A stretch of 64,000 nt of DNA from Paenimyroides ummariense (GCF_900115115.1 NZ_FOVI01000003.1:142237-206236); one strand, 5' to 3'; positions 43,899-52,692 are shown, counted from the first letter of the stretch. Made by a program: numbers and translations. The notes: generated from the sequence alone by a model not told the origin.

Positions 43899-45086
43899 AT
43901 GAATAACACTATTTATATCAATACCAACAAAAATCAGGATCTGGCAGAAAAATATGCACAAATCCGTAAGCATTCAGAAGAAATTTGTAAACCGCTTGCA
44001 ACCGAAGATTACGTGGTTCAGCCAGTTGACGATGTTAGTCCGCCAAAATGGCATCTAGGACATACTACCTGGTTTTTTGAAACGTTTATACTGTTGCCTC
44101 ATTTCCCGGGATATCAACTGTTCAACCCACAGTTTAATTTTGTTTTCAACAGTTATTATGAAACGGTGGGGGCAAGGGTTATTCGAACCGATCGCGGCAA
44201 TTTAAGCAGACCTTCGGTTGCTGAAGTATATCAATACAGAAAGTATGTAGATGATAACATGAACCGCTACCTCACTGGAAATTCTTACACTGCAGCTATT
44301 GAACCTTTGTTACAATTGGGATTGAATCACGAACAGCAGCATCAGGAATTGTTACTTACAGATATTAAATATATATTGGGTCACAACCCGTTATTTCCGG
44401 GTTATAAAGAGAATGGTACACCAAAATATGCTGATGCTGCAGCGGTTAAAATGATTGCTGTTAAAGAAGGAATATACCAGATTGGCTTTAACGGTTCAGA
44501 TTTTTGTTTTGATAATGAGTTGGGAAGACATAAGGTTTTTTTGAATGATTTTGAAATTGCAGACCGCTTGGTTACTAATGGCGAATACCTGCAATTTATG
44601 GAAGCCGGCGGATACAGTGATTTTAGATATTGGCATTCCGAAGGTTGGGAATGGGTAAAGCAACAGCAAGTAAAAGCACCTATGTATTGGTATTTTATCG
44701 ATGGTAAATGGATGCATTATGATTTTTCGGGACTTACCGATATAGATTGGAACGATGATGTATGTCACGTTAATTTCTTTGAAGCGTCTGCTTTTGCGGC
44801 ATGGAAAGGAATGCGTTTGCCTACCGAAGCAGAGTGGGAAACAGCATCTGAATATTTTAATTGGGGCAGAAGGTGGGAGTGGACAAATTCGGCCTATCTT
44901 CCCTATCCCGGATATAAAAAAGAACCCGGTGCGGTTGGCGAATATAACGGTAAATTCATGGTAAACCAAATGGTGTTAAAAGGCGCATCTGTAGCAACCC
45001 CAATGGGTCACAGCCGAAAAACCTATCGTAACTTTTTTCAAACACACCTTAAATGGCAATTTACCGGCATTCGCCTTGCAAGATAA
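43899..45086 (+). CDS. egtB: Ergothioneine-biosynthesis iron enzyme EgtB
   Basis: The 395-aa enzyme joins hercynine to a thiol in an oxygen- and Fe(II)-dependent step. The DinB-like N-terminal domain carries the three iron-ligand histidines (HLGHTTWF and NHEQQHQELL), and the C-terminal FGE/sulfatase-modifying domain has RLPTEAEWE and the ending FTGIRLAR. No glutamylcysteine ligase (EgtA), EgtC or EgtE lies in the window, so the thiol donor (cysteine or gamma-glutamylcysteine) is undecided. It is second in the egtD-egtB unit. Confidence 0.92.
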   Translation: MNNTIYINTNKNQDLAEKYAQIRKHSEEICKPLATEDYVVQPVDDVSPPKWHLGHTTWFFETFILLPHFPGYQLFNPQFNFVFNSYYETVGARVIRTDRGNLSRPSVAEVYQYRKYVDDNMNRYLTGNSYTAAIEPLLQLGLNHEQQHQELLLTDIKYILGHNPLFPGYKENGTPKYADAAAVKMIAVKEGIYQIGFNGSDFCFDNELGRHKVFLNDFEIADRLVTNGEYLQFMEAGGYSDFRYWHSEGWEWVKQQQVKAPMYWYFIDGKWMHYDFSGLTDIDWNDDVCHVNFFEASAFAAWKGMRLPTEAEWETASEYFNWGRRWEWTNSAYLPYPGYKKEPGAVGEYNGKFMVNQMVLKGASVATPMGHSRKTYRNFFQTHLKWQFTGIRLAR

Positions 45087-45117
45087 TTTTTTTATCTGTT
45101 TAAAAGTTATTGAACAA

Positions 45118-45900
45118 TTAGCTGGTTTGTAAAGCAGATTGTTTAGAGGTTAATTTTCGTGTGCCAATATAAAAACAGGTGCTTAAAATTGCTGTGGCAG
45201 TAAGTATGCCAACAACAGAAACAGTGTAGTTGTTATCTAAATTATTTAAAGCAACTGCACTTAATCCCCAGGCACCTGCAAGTCCAAAAGCAACCGCTCT
45301 GTACATCCAGCTAAGCAAAATATTTATAAAACCGGCAATAATAATTAGTAAGATAGTCCATAATTCATCTTCCAAGGTGTGTTTCCATCCTAATTTTACC
45401 AGAAATGCTGCGGCATTAGCAATCATAGCAACACAAACCCATCCGCCATACAGTGTAAAAGGTGTCGTTGTAATTAGTTGTGTTAACGTGGTAGGCTCTT
45501 TTTTTGGTGTAATTCTTGTAAGCATGGTGGTTAACACATACAGTAAAACAATCATAAGCAATAAACAGATGCCAATAAAATCGTTCAACCAAAAATAGAT
45601 CCACAAACAATTTATTAAACTGGTAACAGCAAACAATAATCCAACCTTATTTATAATTTGGGCTTCACCGCTATTCTTTTTTAATAGGTAAAAACAGTAA
45701 ATAAAATGGGTGGTAAGCAATAAATAAATAACTCCCCAAATCCCAAATGCATAATCGGCAGGTGTAAACATGTTTTCGTATCGGTCAGAAACAGTTTTAA
45801 CTGTATTACCATTAATTATTCTTGAATTAAAAAGATAATTTACAAGTATAGTGGTAATGAGCGAAGCAAAATTTATGTACAGTATAGTTGATTTTTGCAT
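45118..45900 (-). CDS. TspO/MBR-related membrane protein
   Basis: The 260-aa integral membrane protein has about seven membrane segments. The region YENMFTPADYAFGIWGVIYLLL resembles the TspO/MBR motif (tryptophan-rich sensory protein), with a following ILLLIIA segment. TspO binds porphyrins and is connected with oxygen and tetrapyrrole signalling. It sits convergent to egtB and upstream of a MarR regulator on the same strand. Longer than the usual 160-aa TspO, so it belongs to a diverged branch; function is uncertain. Confidence 0.7.
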   Translation of the reverse strand: MQKSTILYINFASLITTILVNYLFNSRIINGNTVKTVSDRYENMFTPADYAFGIWGVIYLLLTTHFIYCFYLLKKNSGEAQIINKVGLLFAVTSLINCLWIYFWLNDFIGICLLLMIVLLYVLTTMLTRITPKKEPTTLTQLITTTPFTLYGGWVCVAMIANAAAFLVKLGWKHTLEDELWTILLIIIAGFINILLSWMYRAVAFGLAGAWGLSAVALNNLDNNYTVSVVGILTATAILSTCFYIGTRKLTSKQSALQTS

Positions 45901-46002
45901 TTTAATGATGAGGTTATAAGCTGTGGTCCTTTATTGATACACTTTAATTACCTGAATTAATTCTTTACAATAGTTAGTTCTTAAAACTTGCGTTATTAGG
46001 TA

Positions 46003-46692
46003 CTACTTCTCGTTTTCTGATAAACTGTATTCGCGCTGCGTTTTAAAACTTGTAGCTTCTTCTAACAGTTTTTCTACGTTGTTATTATTGTTGTAGATAG
46101 GAATGTGGAAGTCGTTAAGTTTGTTAAGCAGATTAATCAGCTGCATTTTTTCGGGTTCGCTTAAATCGCCACAAACTATTTTAGTAGCCTCACGAATTTT
46201 GTCCATTTGTTGATCTAAAACTTCAATTCCTTTGTCGGTAATCTTTATGATCTTGGTACGCTTATCGGTAGTTGAATCTTCCTGAACAACCCATCCGTTA
46301 TTAATTAAGCGGCTTATGATTAAGATACCGGCAGATTTTTCATGCACATTTTTTTTAATAAGATCCATCTTGGTCATTTCACCGAACGCTTTTAAATTGA
46401 TCAGGTAGATGAAATCTTCTTGCGTAGAAAATTCCGATCCTGCGATAGCGGCACGCGAATAACTTTTAGCAAACCTGTTCATGTGCACCAACAAGGTACT
46501 AATAACACTTTCAGGACTCCTTCCTTTATCTTTACCTTCCCACTGTGGGATATCTGTATAGGTTGATTTTAGCTGATGATCAGCGATCCATCTTTTAAAC
46601 CCCGAAACAGTATCAGGATAATCGTTGTTTATGTTTGCCTGTTCAAACTGTTCCACTAAATCTACTGTCTTCTTTACAAGTCCGTACTTCAT
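46003..46692 (-). CDS. MarR-type transcriptional regulator
   Basis: The 229-aa protein has a winged-helix domain with TKMDLIKKNVHEKSAGILIISRLINNGWV (recognition region) and the wing DSTTDKRTKIIKITDKG, followed by a helical dimerisation end. The N-terminal 65 residues are an extension. It would bind a palindromic operator and respond to a small ligand. A -7 element TATATTTG lies 23-30 bp upstream of its start, on the minus strand (46715-46722). It is upstream of the TspO-like gene but separated by 102 bp, so cotranscription is possible. Confidence 0.82.
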   Translation of the reverse strand: MKYGLVKKTVDLVEQFEQANINNDYPDTVSGFKRWIADHQLKSTYTDIPQWEGKDKGRSPESVISTLLVHMNRFAKSYSRAAIAGSEFSTQEDFIYLINLKAFGEMTKMDLIKKNVHEKSAGILIISRLINNGWVVQEDSTTDKRTKIIKITDKGIEVLDQQMDKIREATKIVCGDLSEPEKMQLINLLNKLNDFHIPIYNNNNNVEKLLEEATSFKTQREYSLSENEK

Positions 46693-46714
46693 AAGATTAG
46701 TTATAAAAAGTTCA

Positions 46715-46722
46715 CAAATATA
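46715..46722 (-). promoter_or_regulatory. -7 promoter element of the MarR gene
   Basis: TATATTTG on the minus strand, just upstream of the ATG at 46692. A second such word lies at 46881-46888, also on the minus strand. The rest of the 302-bp gap to the next gene (46693-46994) shows nothing else. Confidence 0.5.
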
Positions 46723-46994
46723 TTATAATTGTTATTGAGTGCCTTAAAAATTTTGTCTAAAATTTAAATGCAAATCAAAGATCCAAAAAAAATTGCTCCG
46801 CACGATAAACGGTAGTTACGCTCATTTATTTTGCTAAAAGACACATTTATTTTTTTTTAAAATTATTTGTTTTTAGAATACAAATATACAAAATATTTAA
46901 TTTATGGTTTATTTGTGTGTTTTTAAACAGCAATTTTAATGCAGTTGTTAAGCTTAATGTTGTAGTAATGATAATTAGATTGTGAAGTGACGTT

Positions 46995-47555
46995 TTATTC
47001 GGTATTGTTTAGTTCGGCATCGTACAAAGTTCCGTCGATATTGTAGCGGTAGTAAAAATCGCGTTGCAAAGAATCAGATTTTATTGTTACCTGATAGTGC
47101 ATAGATGATACATTGCCCGATTTAGGCGGACGCACTGCCAGTTGATACAATTTTAAATCGTTTACATGAATTCGGTCTCTAATATCTTTTTGGGCACTTT
47201 TAACTATTTTCGACAAGGTGTAGGAATCAATCTTTTCATCTAACTTAAACAGAAAATTTTCAGGTTTAATATTTGGTAAAGCCTTTAAAGGTTGTTTGTA
47301 CATTTCTTTCCACACACCTTTTGCATAAACATAACAATTGGTTTCTAAATTCTGTGGATTACTGCAATGAAGCACACTTATAACAGTTCCTTGGGCACTT
47401 TCGGTAACGGTTAAACCCGCAAAGTAACTGTTAACTCCAAATTTATCAGTAACTTCACTTTTAATACCGTCAAAATATTGTTCAGATGCGTCTTGTAGCT
47501 TCCTGTTACAAGACATCATAAATAATAAAACAAAAACAACCAAAATTTTTTTCAT
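46995..47555 (-). CDS. Hypothetical lipoprotein
   Basis: The 186-aa lipoprotein has the lipobox FMMSC (Cys16). The mature part shows no known domain; it contains two cysteines (HCSNP and TNCYVY) that could form a disulfide. It is on the minus strand with a 45-bp gap to the upstream 148-aa gene, so the two may form a unit. No function can be assigned. Confidence 0.65.
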   Translation of the reverse strand: MKKILVVFVLLFMMSCNRKLQDASEQYFDGIKSEVTDKFGVNSYFAGLTVTESAQGTVISVLHCSNPQNLETNCYVYAKGVWKEMYKQPLKALPNIKPENFLFKLDEKIDSYTLSKIVKSAQKDIRDRIHVNDLKLYQLAVRPPKSGNVSSMHYQVTIKSDSLQRDFYYRYNIDGTLYDAELNNTE

Positions 47556-47600
47556 AATTTACCCTGTGGTTAATCATGATACAAAATTCTTACCAACATA

Positions 47601-48047
47601 TTATAAGCACGTACCATTAGCCGTTACTTTCCCTTCAACAACAAATTTTTTATAGTAATAATCAAAAAGCTCGTTAATCATTTTTATGTGATGCGGATCA
47701 AAAGTTAGTTCGCATTGATCAATTTCGCTTCCGCAAGTACTGCTGTAATAGTAACTTACTTCATTATTTACAACCGATAGAAATGCGTATTCCGGGTGGT
47801 TTGACCATTTTATGTACCACGGTGTTTCGCTGCCGGAATTACTTTGTGGATCAAGATGAAATTTGTTCACATGCCAGCTGATTAAAGATCCAATACCATA
47901 TTTGAATTTATGCGAATAATCGGCTGCCGATTTATTATTTCTGGTGGAACAGTATTCAAAGAATTCTTGAACCTTTTCTATCGTTGGTAGGTTCTCTACC
48001 ATTTCTTTTGTTGCGCTCTTCCCAATAAAGGTTTTTATAAATTGCAT
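47601..48047 (-). CDS. Hypothetical protein, 148 aa
   Basis: The protein has no signal peptide and no known domain. It has aromatic and cysteine-rich patches (STCGSEIDQCELTFDPHH). It is upstream of the lipoprotein gene on the same strand and may be cotranscribed. Not recognised. Confidence 0.6.
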   Translation of the reverse strand: MQFIKTFIGKSATKEMVENLPTIEKVQEFFEYCSTRNNKSAADYSHKFKYGIGSLISWHVNKFHLDPQSNSGSETPWYIKWSNHPEYAFLSVVNNEVSYYYSSTCGSEIDQCELTFDPHHIKMINELFDYYYKKFVVEGKVTANGTCL

Positions 48048-48623
48048 ACCTAACTGTTTTAACTTATGGTTAAATGTGTTTCAAACGCTTGTAGAAAGTT
48101 TCGCTAAAGTTTATTCACATTTTTTATCATTTGTATGATTAGTAAACGTCCGATAGTTATACCGGACGTTGTAATCAAAAAACAAAAAATAAAATACTTT
48201 CAACATTTTGTTAGATACAATTCAAATGCCCTTTATTAATGTTTCCATCTGGTTTTATTCAATTTATTGCAACACTGAATTTTAACTTTTTTTATGAAAA
48301 TTTATAATGTAAAAGTATGTTCTGTTTGGTGGTTAAAATTTCTACAAAATGTCCATATTCGCAATAGTATTATTGTGTATAAATATTTTTAGTAATTTTT
48401 TTTAATCATATAAATAAACTAAATATTAATACATGCTATAAGATTTTGTAAGTTGGAACTATAAAGGCTTAGATACTATTCTCATTGGCTTGATAACTTT
48501 TAATTTTGGATTGTTGTATAACAAAATCACAGCTTAAATCATAGTACTTATAGAAACGTTTTTATAAATGTTGCATCATTTTTGTTTTAATTGATGCAAG
48601 TTTAATCATAAAAATATATTGCT
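48048..48623. other. Long intergenic stretch with one strong hairpin
   Basis: Nearly 580 bp without a plausible gene. It contains the palindrome AACGTCCG...CGGACGTT (48145-48170), with a 10-nt loop and no T run on either strand. The rest is strongly AT rich. The regions near 48370-48600 hold several TTTTTAGTA-type tracts but no confirmed promoter. Confidence 0.5.
48145..48170. repeat. Perfect 8-bp inverted repeat
   Basis: AACGTCCG (48145-48152) and CGGACGTT (48163-48170) are complementary around a 10-nt loop. The lack of a T tract makes a terminator unlikely; an operator or RNA stem is possible. Confidence 0.55.
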
Positions 48624-48824
48624 ATGGACAGATTAGAAATGGAAGGAAAATGGAACCGAGTTAAAGGAGCTGTAAGACAAAAATACGGTGAATGGTTTGA
48701 TGATGATAAAGCCTTTGCAGAAGGAAAATACGAAGAAATGTTAGGTAAAATGCAGGAAAAATCTGGTAGAACGCGCGAAGATATCGAGCGTGAAATTAGA
48801 GATTGGGACGAGCGTTCTATCTAA
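48624..48824 (+). CDS. CsbD-family stress protein
   Basis: The 66-aa protein is a full-length match to the CsbD family: MEGKWNRVKGAVRQKYGEWFDDDKAFAEGKYEEMLGKMQ. Such proteins are induced under general stress in many bacteria; their function is unknown. It has no signal peptide. A hairpin terminator lies 35 bp after the stop, so it is monocistronic. Confidence 0.93.
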   Translation: MDRLEMEGKWNRVKGAVRQKYGEWFDDDKAFAEGKYEEMLGKMQEKSGRTREDIEREIRDWDERSI

Positions 48825-48856
48825 ATTTATTTTACAGTAAACAACAATACTGAATT

Positions 48857-48882
48857 ACCACTCTTACCGGGTGGTTTTTTAT
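48857..48882 (+). terminator. Terminator of the csbD-like gene
   Basis: ACCAC (48857-48861) and GTGGT (48871-48875) pair around a 9-nt loop, followed by six T. Confidence 0.7.
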
Positions 48883-49371
48883 TTTTGTAAAGTAGTTTAC
48901 TAATAAATTTATTAATATTCTAAAATGTATTTTTATTAGAATATTAATATACATAAATCATTGAAAAATTATACAGTTTGTAGATAATGGTAACAAAAGT
49001 TTAATTGATGTTTTTTAAAATAATTCAAATTTGAACATCTAAAGCTAAGAATGCATTTATAATTTATAAATAATTGAATTTAAGTGTTTTAAATACCCTG
49101 CGCATTTTATAACCAATAGTGTTTTACATAAAAAAAGTGGATGATAATCATCCACTTGAACCTTAAATTAATTAAGTAAAAACCTGAATCTTATATAAGA
49201 AATTATTAAGGTTATTACTTTAAAAACCAAAATCATTCCGTACAAGGCTCGTAAATGTTAATTAACAACATTGTCCCAATTAAATAGTAAAACATATTTA
49301 TCTCACTCTTAACGTAATTACAAACTGTTTGGGTGGCACAATAAATGTTTTATATTAGAAAAACTATAGCT
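48883..49371. other. Intergenic stretch with an orphan minus-strand terminator
   Basis: It is nearly 490 bp without a confident gene. The palindrome AAGTGGATGA...TCATCCACTT (49135-49157) is followed by T on the minus strand and looks like a real terminator, although no minus-strand gene lies upstream. A 20-codon ATG frame on the minus strand (49233-49295) is the only candidate. Confidence 0.5.
49135..49157 (-). terminator. Orphan strong terminator, minus strand
   Basis: A 10-bp perfect stem with a 3-nt loop and a T run on the minus strand. It would end transcription that starts between 49160 and about 49340. Confidence 0.6.
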
Positions 49372-50361
49372 ATGGATACGAAACAACAAATACAAAATAT
49401 TATTAGCGGTAAAGTAATTGTAATTACAGGAGCGAGCAGTGGAGTAGGGCGTGCAGCTGCCGAAGCCTTCTCGGCTACGGGTTGCAAATTAGTCTTGGTT
49501 GCCCGCGGACAAGATGGAATTGATGAGATAGTGGATATTAGCACAAATTTGGGAGCCGTTGCCATGGGTATTTCTGCTGATGTATCTGTTGCAGAAGAAG
49601 TAGAAAAAGTTGCTGAAAAAACGTTAGAGCATTTTGGTAGGATAGATGTTTGGGTGAACAACGCTGGAGTTATGGCAAATGGCAAATTCGAAGAGATACC
49701 TATGGAGATTCATGAACAGGTGATAAAAACAAATCTTTTCGGGTACATGCACGGTGCATATAATGCCATAAAAATTTTTAAAGAACAGGAGTACGGTATT
49801 CTTATCAATAATATTTCGATAGGCGGATTAATGCCTGCGCCGTTCAGTGCTGTATATTCCTCATCGAAATACGGTATAAAAGGAATGATGGAAGGTCTGC
49901 AGGCAGAAATATCAAACTACAGTAATATTCATATCTGTAATATTTATCCGCAACTGCAAAATTCTACCGGTAATCTGCACTCTGCAAAATATTCCGGTTT
50001 TAAAATGGGAATTTCTCCATTAGCTTCAGATCCGCGCCTTACGGCACAAACAATGGTAGCACTTGCTGCCCATCCTAAATCTGATGTGTATCCTGATTTT
50101 AGTTCCAGACTTATCACAACAATCTATCGAATTTTCCCAAAACCATTCAGTTATGCTGCGTTTGCATTTGTTCGCATGATGATGAATTTTCAAAAAGGAC
50201 CAGATGTTGAAGGCAATATATTGCAACAATCTAAAGAACCTTTAAGAATATACGGTAATCCACAATTGCAAAAACACAGTTCGTTTAAAAATAAAGTTTT
50301 AATTGGTGCCGGTGTGGGCTTTGCTTTGGCATTGTTACTAAAAAGTACTAAAAAGCAATAA
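49372..50361 (+). CDS. Short-chain dehydrogenase/reductase with membrane tail
   Basis: From the ATG at 49372 the protein has 329 residues; a start at 49345 would add nine residues and lies upstream of a TATATTAG element near 49351. The Rossmann motif TGASSGVGR and NNAGVM, and the catalytic Ser-Tyr-Lys (NNISIGG...YSSSKYGIK) are present. A C-terminal hydrophobic helix (KVLIGAGVGFALALLL) may anchor it to the membrane. The substrate is unknown. It stands alone with a strong terminator. Confidence 0.9.
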   Translation: MDTKQQIQNIISGKVIVITGASSGVGRAAAEAFSATGCKLVLVARGQDGIDEIVDISTNLGAVAMGISADVSVAEEVEKVAEKTLEHFGRIDVWVNNAGVMANGKFEEIPMEIHEQVIKTNLFGYMHGAYNAIKIFKEQEYGILINNISIGGLMPAPFSAVYSSSKYGIKGMMEGLQAEISNYSNIHICNIYPQLQNSTGNLHSAKYSGFKMGISPLASDPRLTAQTMVALAAHPKSDVYPDFSSRLITTIYRIFPKPFSYAAFAFVRMMMNFQKGPDVEGNILQQSKEPLRIYGNPQLQKHSSFKNKVLIGAGVGFALALLLKSTKKQ

Positions 50362-50377
50362 ATTTATAAATAATAAA

Positions 50378-50407
50378 AACACTTTCAAAACGTTGAAAGT
50401 GTTTTTT
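50378..50407 (+). terminator. Terminator of the SDR gene
   Basis: AACACTTTCAA (50378-50388) and TTGAAAGTGTT (50393-50403) pair over 11 bp and run into T. Confidence 0.85.
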
Positions 50408-50447
50408 ATGTGATTTAAAATAAAGCTTAAATCTATAAATAATTCAA

Positions 50448-50654
50448 TTAATTTTCTTTTGTAAGACTTAAAGCATCTTGTGGAAATTTCGATTCAAATT
50501 TACTGTTGTCTTCAAACCAAACAGTTGTAACAATTCCTTTAAATGGCAATTTTTTTCTTGTTACCGCATGTATGTTTTCAGCAACGGTAATTGTCATTTG
50601 TGGTCCGCCACTGTTTAATTCCACAACATCTCCAATTTTAAATTTAGGTTCCAT
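50448..50654 (-). CDS. YodC-family (DUF2158) protein
   Basis: The 68-aa protein matches DUF2158: FKIGDVVELNSGGPQMTITV and VWFEDNSKFESKFPQDAL. The function is not established. It is cytoplasmic and monocistronic, in the set of small stress-type genes. Confidence 0.9.
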   Translation of the reverse strand: MEPKFKIGDVVELNSGGPQMTITVAENIHAVTRKKLPFKGIVTTVWFEDNSKFESKFPQDALSLTKEN

Positions 50655-50825
50655 ATATCATTGTTTTGTGTTAAATGGTAATTTAAGCTGCAAACTTTAT
50701 ACCTTTTAGCAAAATTTGTGTCACATTGGTATGTAAAATTTCAATAGAAATAGTTTTAAGTTTTTGTTGTAGAACAAAAATTTTGGCTCTAAAGTTGTAT
50801 TTTTAAGTAACAATAATAATAAGCT

Positions 50826-51119
50826 ATGAAAAAACTAAAAAAGTATACAGGAGATCCTACTTTTATTACTGTATTTGAAAATGGTTACCATTTGATTAAT
50901 AACGGTTATTACGTGCTAAGGGCAGATAAGGGTACAGCTGTAGATGCTGCTACAACGAAAAATGAAAACGTGCTGATAAAGATTAATTCTGATTATTATT
51001 TGTTTGAAATGACCGATGAGGTTAAAAACAACACAACTTTTTTTGACAATTTAAAGCGGTACAACCAAATCAGCTTGCGGAATATATCAAAAGAAGAATA
51101 CGATAACCGTCGCAATTAA
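50826..51119 (+). CDS. Hypothetical protein, 97 aa
   Basis: It has no signal peptide or known motif. It is basic at the start (MKKLKKYTGDPTF) and has a compact beta-rich middle. A terminator follows two bases after the stop (51122-51150), which supports that it is real. Not recognised. Confidence 0.65.
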   Translation: MKKLKKYTGDPTFITVFENGYHLINNGYYVLRADKGTAVDAATTKNENVLIKINSDYYLFEMTDEVKNNTTFFDNLKRYNQISLRNISKEEYDNRRN

Positions 51120-51121
51120 CA

Positions 51122-51150
51122 AAAAACCGATCATTTTGATCGGTTTTTTG
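51122..51150 (+). terminator. Terminator of the 97-aa gene
   Basis: AAAACCGATCA and TGATCGGTTTT pair around a 3-nt loop, followed by T. Confidence 0.8.
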
Positions 51151-51173
51151 TTCGTCACTAATAATTCATTCCT

Positions 51174-51329
51174 TTAATTATTGTTTTTACCGATTAACTC
51201 TTCAATCGCTTCCCATAATCTAATCCTTTTTTCTAAAGATGTAACTGCTGTTTGTGCGGCTTCGTTCCATTTTACAGCATCAGTTCCACATACCTTTATG
51301 ATTCTACAGAAGGTTTTAAAGGAGAGGAA
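51174..51329 (-). pseudogene. C-terminal remnant of a deleted minus-strand gene
   Basis: The frame is open on the minus strand for 51 codons to a TAA at 51174-51176, with coding-like content (KWNEAAQTAVTSLEKRI) but no start codon. It ends abruptly near 51320 where a plus-strand remnant begins. I read it as the 3' end of a gene whose 5' part was lost. The family is unknown. Confidence 0.45.
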
Positions 51330-51431
51330 TTAGAAGATCTTAAAAAAATCCAATTGTTAAAATATAGCAGACTTACGCAAGTGCAGTACAACGAACATCT
51401 TGATACGAATGGTTTAAACCTGTTGTACTAA
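51291..51431 (+). pseudogene. C-terminal remnant of a deleted plus-strand gene
   Basis: An open frame of 46 codons ends at TAA 51429-51431, with protein-like content (FKGEELEDLKKIQLLKYS and QYNEHLDTNGLNLLY) but no start codon. It abuts the minus-strand remnant in head-to-head orientation. I do not recognise the family. The 250 bp that follow, to the ytxH-like gene, are non-coding. Confidence 0.45.
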
Positions 51432-51679
51432 CATAGTAACAAACACAACTGTATAAATTTTACATTTAATGTAGATTTTATCACATGCTATAAATAAAAA
51501 TAGTTTTACGATAAGATTTTTATTGATCCTGGATTTTTTCTGGATAGCACAACTATAGCGCACTCTGCCAATATTAATCAATTTTTTTTATATGAGTTTT
51601 TAATCTGATTTATTAAGGATTGATTTTTGTAACATTGATCAATGAAGATTGAATTGTATAACATTTAAATTTTTAAATC

Positions 51680-52069
51680 ATGAGAAATTTAATAAAATTT
51701 GGAGCTGTTCTGGCGGGTGCATCTGCCGGTGCCGCTGTAGGTGTATTGTTAATGCCTGAAAAGAGAAAGAAAATTAGTAATATGATAACAGATCATCTAA
51801 AATCGGGAGCAGATGCTTTTAAGGATTCTAAAGAAAATTTTAAAGAATTAGTGTCTGATCTTACCTCTTCTAAAAATCAGGATTTTGATACCGTTCTTAA
51901 TTCTATTGTTAATAAAGCAGCGGGTAAAAAAGATCAGGTTATATCAATTTTAGAGCAAAAACTTTCCGAAATGAAATCCGAAGGTAAAACCCATCCGCAA
52001 CACCATCCATCAGATATTAAAGACGATGTAGTGTATAAAGCAGCTTACGAAACTAAGGTTGATTTGTAA
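51680..52069 (+). CDS. YtxH-like membrane-associated stress protein
   Basis: The 129-aa protein has the YtxH signature near its start: a hydrophobic glycine/alanine-rich segment (GAVLAGASAGAAVGVLLMPEK) followed by KRKKISNM, then a long amphipathic helical region. Such proteins are general-stress proteins in Bacillus and relatives; the function is unknown. It ends in a strong terminator. Confidence 0.88.
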   Translation: MRNLIKFGAVLAGASAGAAVGVLLMPEKRKKISNMITDHLKSGADAFKDSKENFKELVSDLTSSKNQDFDTVLNSIVNKAAGKKDQVISILEQKLSEMKSEGKTHPQHHPSDIKDDVVYKAAYETKVDL

Positions 52070-52114
52070 ATAGTAGAATGTATCAACAGTAAATTTGATC
52101 GTTCTAAAATAATA

Positions 52115-52153
52115 AAAAGAGGTTGCCGGCTTATATGCCGCAACCTCTTTTTA
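52115..52153 (+). terminator. Terminator of the ytxH-like gene
   Basis: AAAGAGGTTG and CAACCTCTTT pair, extended by CGGC/GCCG, with a T run; also usable by the minus-strand gene at 52196. Confidence 0.8.
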
Positions 52154-52195
52154 CATATATAATTGTAATGTAAAATAGATACAATGTATCAATCA

Positions 52196-52297
52196 TTAAA
52201 TTAAAAAACCATTGGCGTAAATGGCAATAGATACACCACCGATAATCAATAATATAACTGCCAGTAAACGTTCATTTAATTTTCTTTTGTTTTTCAT
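52196..52297 (-). CDS. Microprotein, 33 aa, single membrane span
   Basis: The frame from ATG 52297 encodes a 33-residue peptide: a basic start (MKNKRKLNERLL) and a hydrophobic segment (AVILLIIGGVSIAIYA). It would be a small inner-membrane peptide. Positive-inside charge, a plausible leader and the nearby terminator support it. Unknown function; no close neighbour partner is seen. Confidence 0.45.
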   Translation of the reverse strand: MKNKRKLNERLLAVILLIIGGVSIAIYANGFLI

Positions 52298-52647
52298 ACT
52301 TTTTATTTTTATAAGTGAATATTAAATGTTGCTTCAAAAACGATCATACGCTTATTGTAGATATCTTATATCAAAAATTAACCTATGCGCGATTTAATAC
52401 ATATAAGATTGATACCTTTCTATGTTTTAGATAGAAGCTGCACTTTAAAGGCTAATTGAAAATGAAAGGGATTAGAATCTGAAAAATTTCTCGTTGGTTG
52501 AGAATAGGTAAGATTAAAATGTTTCGGGTAAAGCTTAAACATTGTTTAGCAACGGTACAAAATTACTAAAAATTTAAGCATTATCCTAATTTACTGCTTG
52601 TTAGGTTTTTGTTAAGTTATCATGAACACAAATACAGTATAAATGTA
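52298..52647. other. Intergenic stretch without a gene
   Basis: About 350 bp between the microprotein and the fasciclin-lipoprotein terminator, AT rich with no clear signal seen. Confidence 0.4.
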
Positions 52648-52674
52648 GAAAGCAGGCATCAAATGCCTGCTTTC
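52648..52674 (-). terminator. Hairpin downstream of the fasciclin-domain gene
   Basis: GAAAGCAGGCAT and ATGCCTGCTTTC pair over 12 bp, 19 bp after the stop at 52693. It has a weak T tract. Confidence 0.6.
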
Positions 52675-52692
52675 AATTTCTAATAATTAAAC

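Noticed and set aside
49293..49371. Sigma-54 promoter upstream of the SDR gene (TGGCAC near 49334)
   Set aside because: The TTGC element at the right spacing is absent.
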